Shown piece after piece: positions 63,876-64,000 of a DNA stretch of 64,000 bases; positions within the stretch are counted from its first letter, which is position 1; every line of letters begins with the position of its first letter. Origin of the DNA: Actinophytocola sp963727495. GTDB taxonomy: Bacteria; Actinomycetota; Actinomycetes; Mycobacteriales; Pseudonocardiaceae. Made by a program: the position numbers and the translations under genes. The notes below the pieces were generated by a model. That model was given only the letters and a program-made list of their open reading frames with translations. It was not told the DNA's origin and did not search any database. The stretch spans positions 186,001 through 250,000 of the forward strand of contig CAVSGQ010000012.1 in the NCBI GenBank assembly GCA_963727495.1, given 5' to 3'.

Positions 63876-64000
63876 GGTTCTCCCGAGGTTGCGGGGATGT
63901 TGCCCGGAAATGTCGGGCCACACTGTATTTGCCATGTCCGGGGCCTGTCGTCAGGGGGTTCGGTCTGGTATGGGCGAGCGCTGCGGCCCGAACACCCGCC

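Overview
The window is high-GC actinobacterial DNA with many GTG starts and GTGA or ATGA gene overlaps. A DUF5753/DUF397 pair, a cellobiose (ceb/bgl) locus with CelR boxes, and a gene order close to the Mycobacterium hrcA-dnaJ-rsmE / phoH-ybeY-CNNM-era-recO-uppS / smtB-zur-glyS / dgt-dnaG block all fit a soil actinomycete. A Pseudonocardiaceae member (Amycolatopsis-like) is my best inference; this rests on gene content only.

Layout. 1-3.3 kb: the 3' end of a cytochrome P450, a secreted endonuclease/exonuclease/phosphatase protein, and an HTH-DUF5753/DUF397 pair flanked by two paralogous FtsX-ectodomain-like proteins. 3.3-15.7 kb: a housekeeping block (CIRCE, hrcA, dnaJ, rsmE, LigD-type polymerase, HIT, phoH, ybeY, CNNM, a cytidine-deaminase-like gene, era, recO, uppS, YbjN), with a repeat family in two intergenic gaps. 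15.7-21.5 kb: a cellobiose uptake and hydrolysis locus controlled by a LacI/CelR regulator with two operator boxes. 21.5-24.3 kb: zur-arsR and glyS. 24.3-33.9 kb: an ABC exporter with a two-component system, then small regulators and enzymes and a complete IS982-type element. 34-43 kb: hypothetical genes, dgt, a serpin, a carboxymuconolactone decarboxylase-family protein with an ECF sigma factor, and dnaG. 43-48.8 kb: tam, an MMPL transporter, an adenosine-deaminase-like gene, and two tRNA genes enclosing a divergent pair of small HTH genes with a strikingly phased operator region. 49-54.5 kb: a helicase-associated protein, a sialidase-fold protein and a PadR/MFS efflux pair. 54.5-58.4 kb: an accessory stretch with an ISAzo13-type transposase, small secreted proteins, a decayed gene, and a class F sortase next to a putative anchored substrate. 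58.5-64 kb: a cell-surface polysaccharide cluster (acyltransferase, glycosyltransferase, Gfo/Idh oxidoreductase, DegT aminotransferase).

Quality caveat. At least eleven genes, several of them essential (dnaG, glyS, era, dnaJ, dgt), contain single-base indels, nearly all +1 insertions, that break an otherwise intact reading frame. Eight fall in the first 590 bp of dnaG. I treat these as probable sequence errors and annotate the genes across the breaks, stating where each break lies. The most interesting non-coding structure is the set of seven GCAGA boxes spaced by exactly 10 bp within groups (48,243-48,378) between the two divergent HTH genes.
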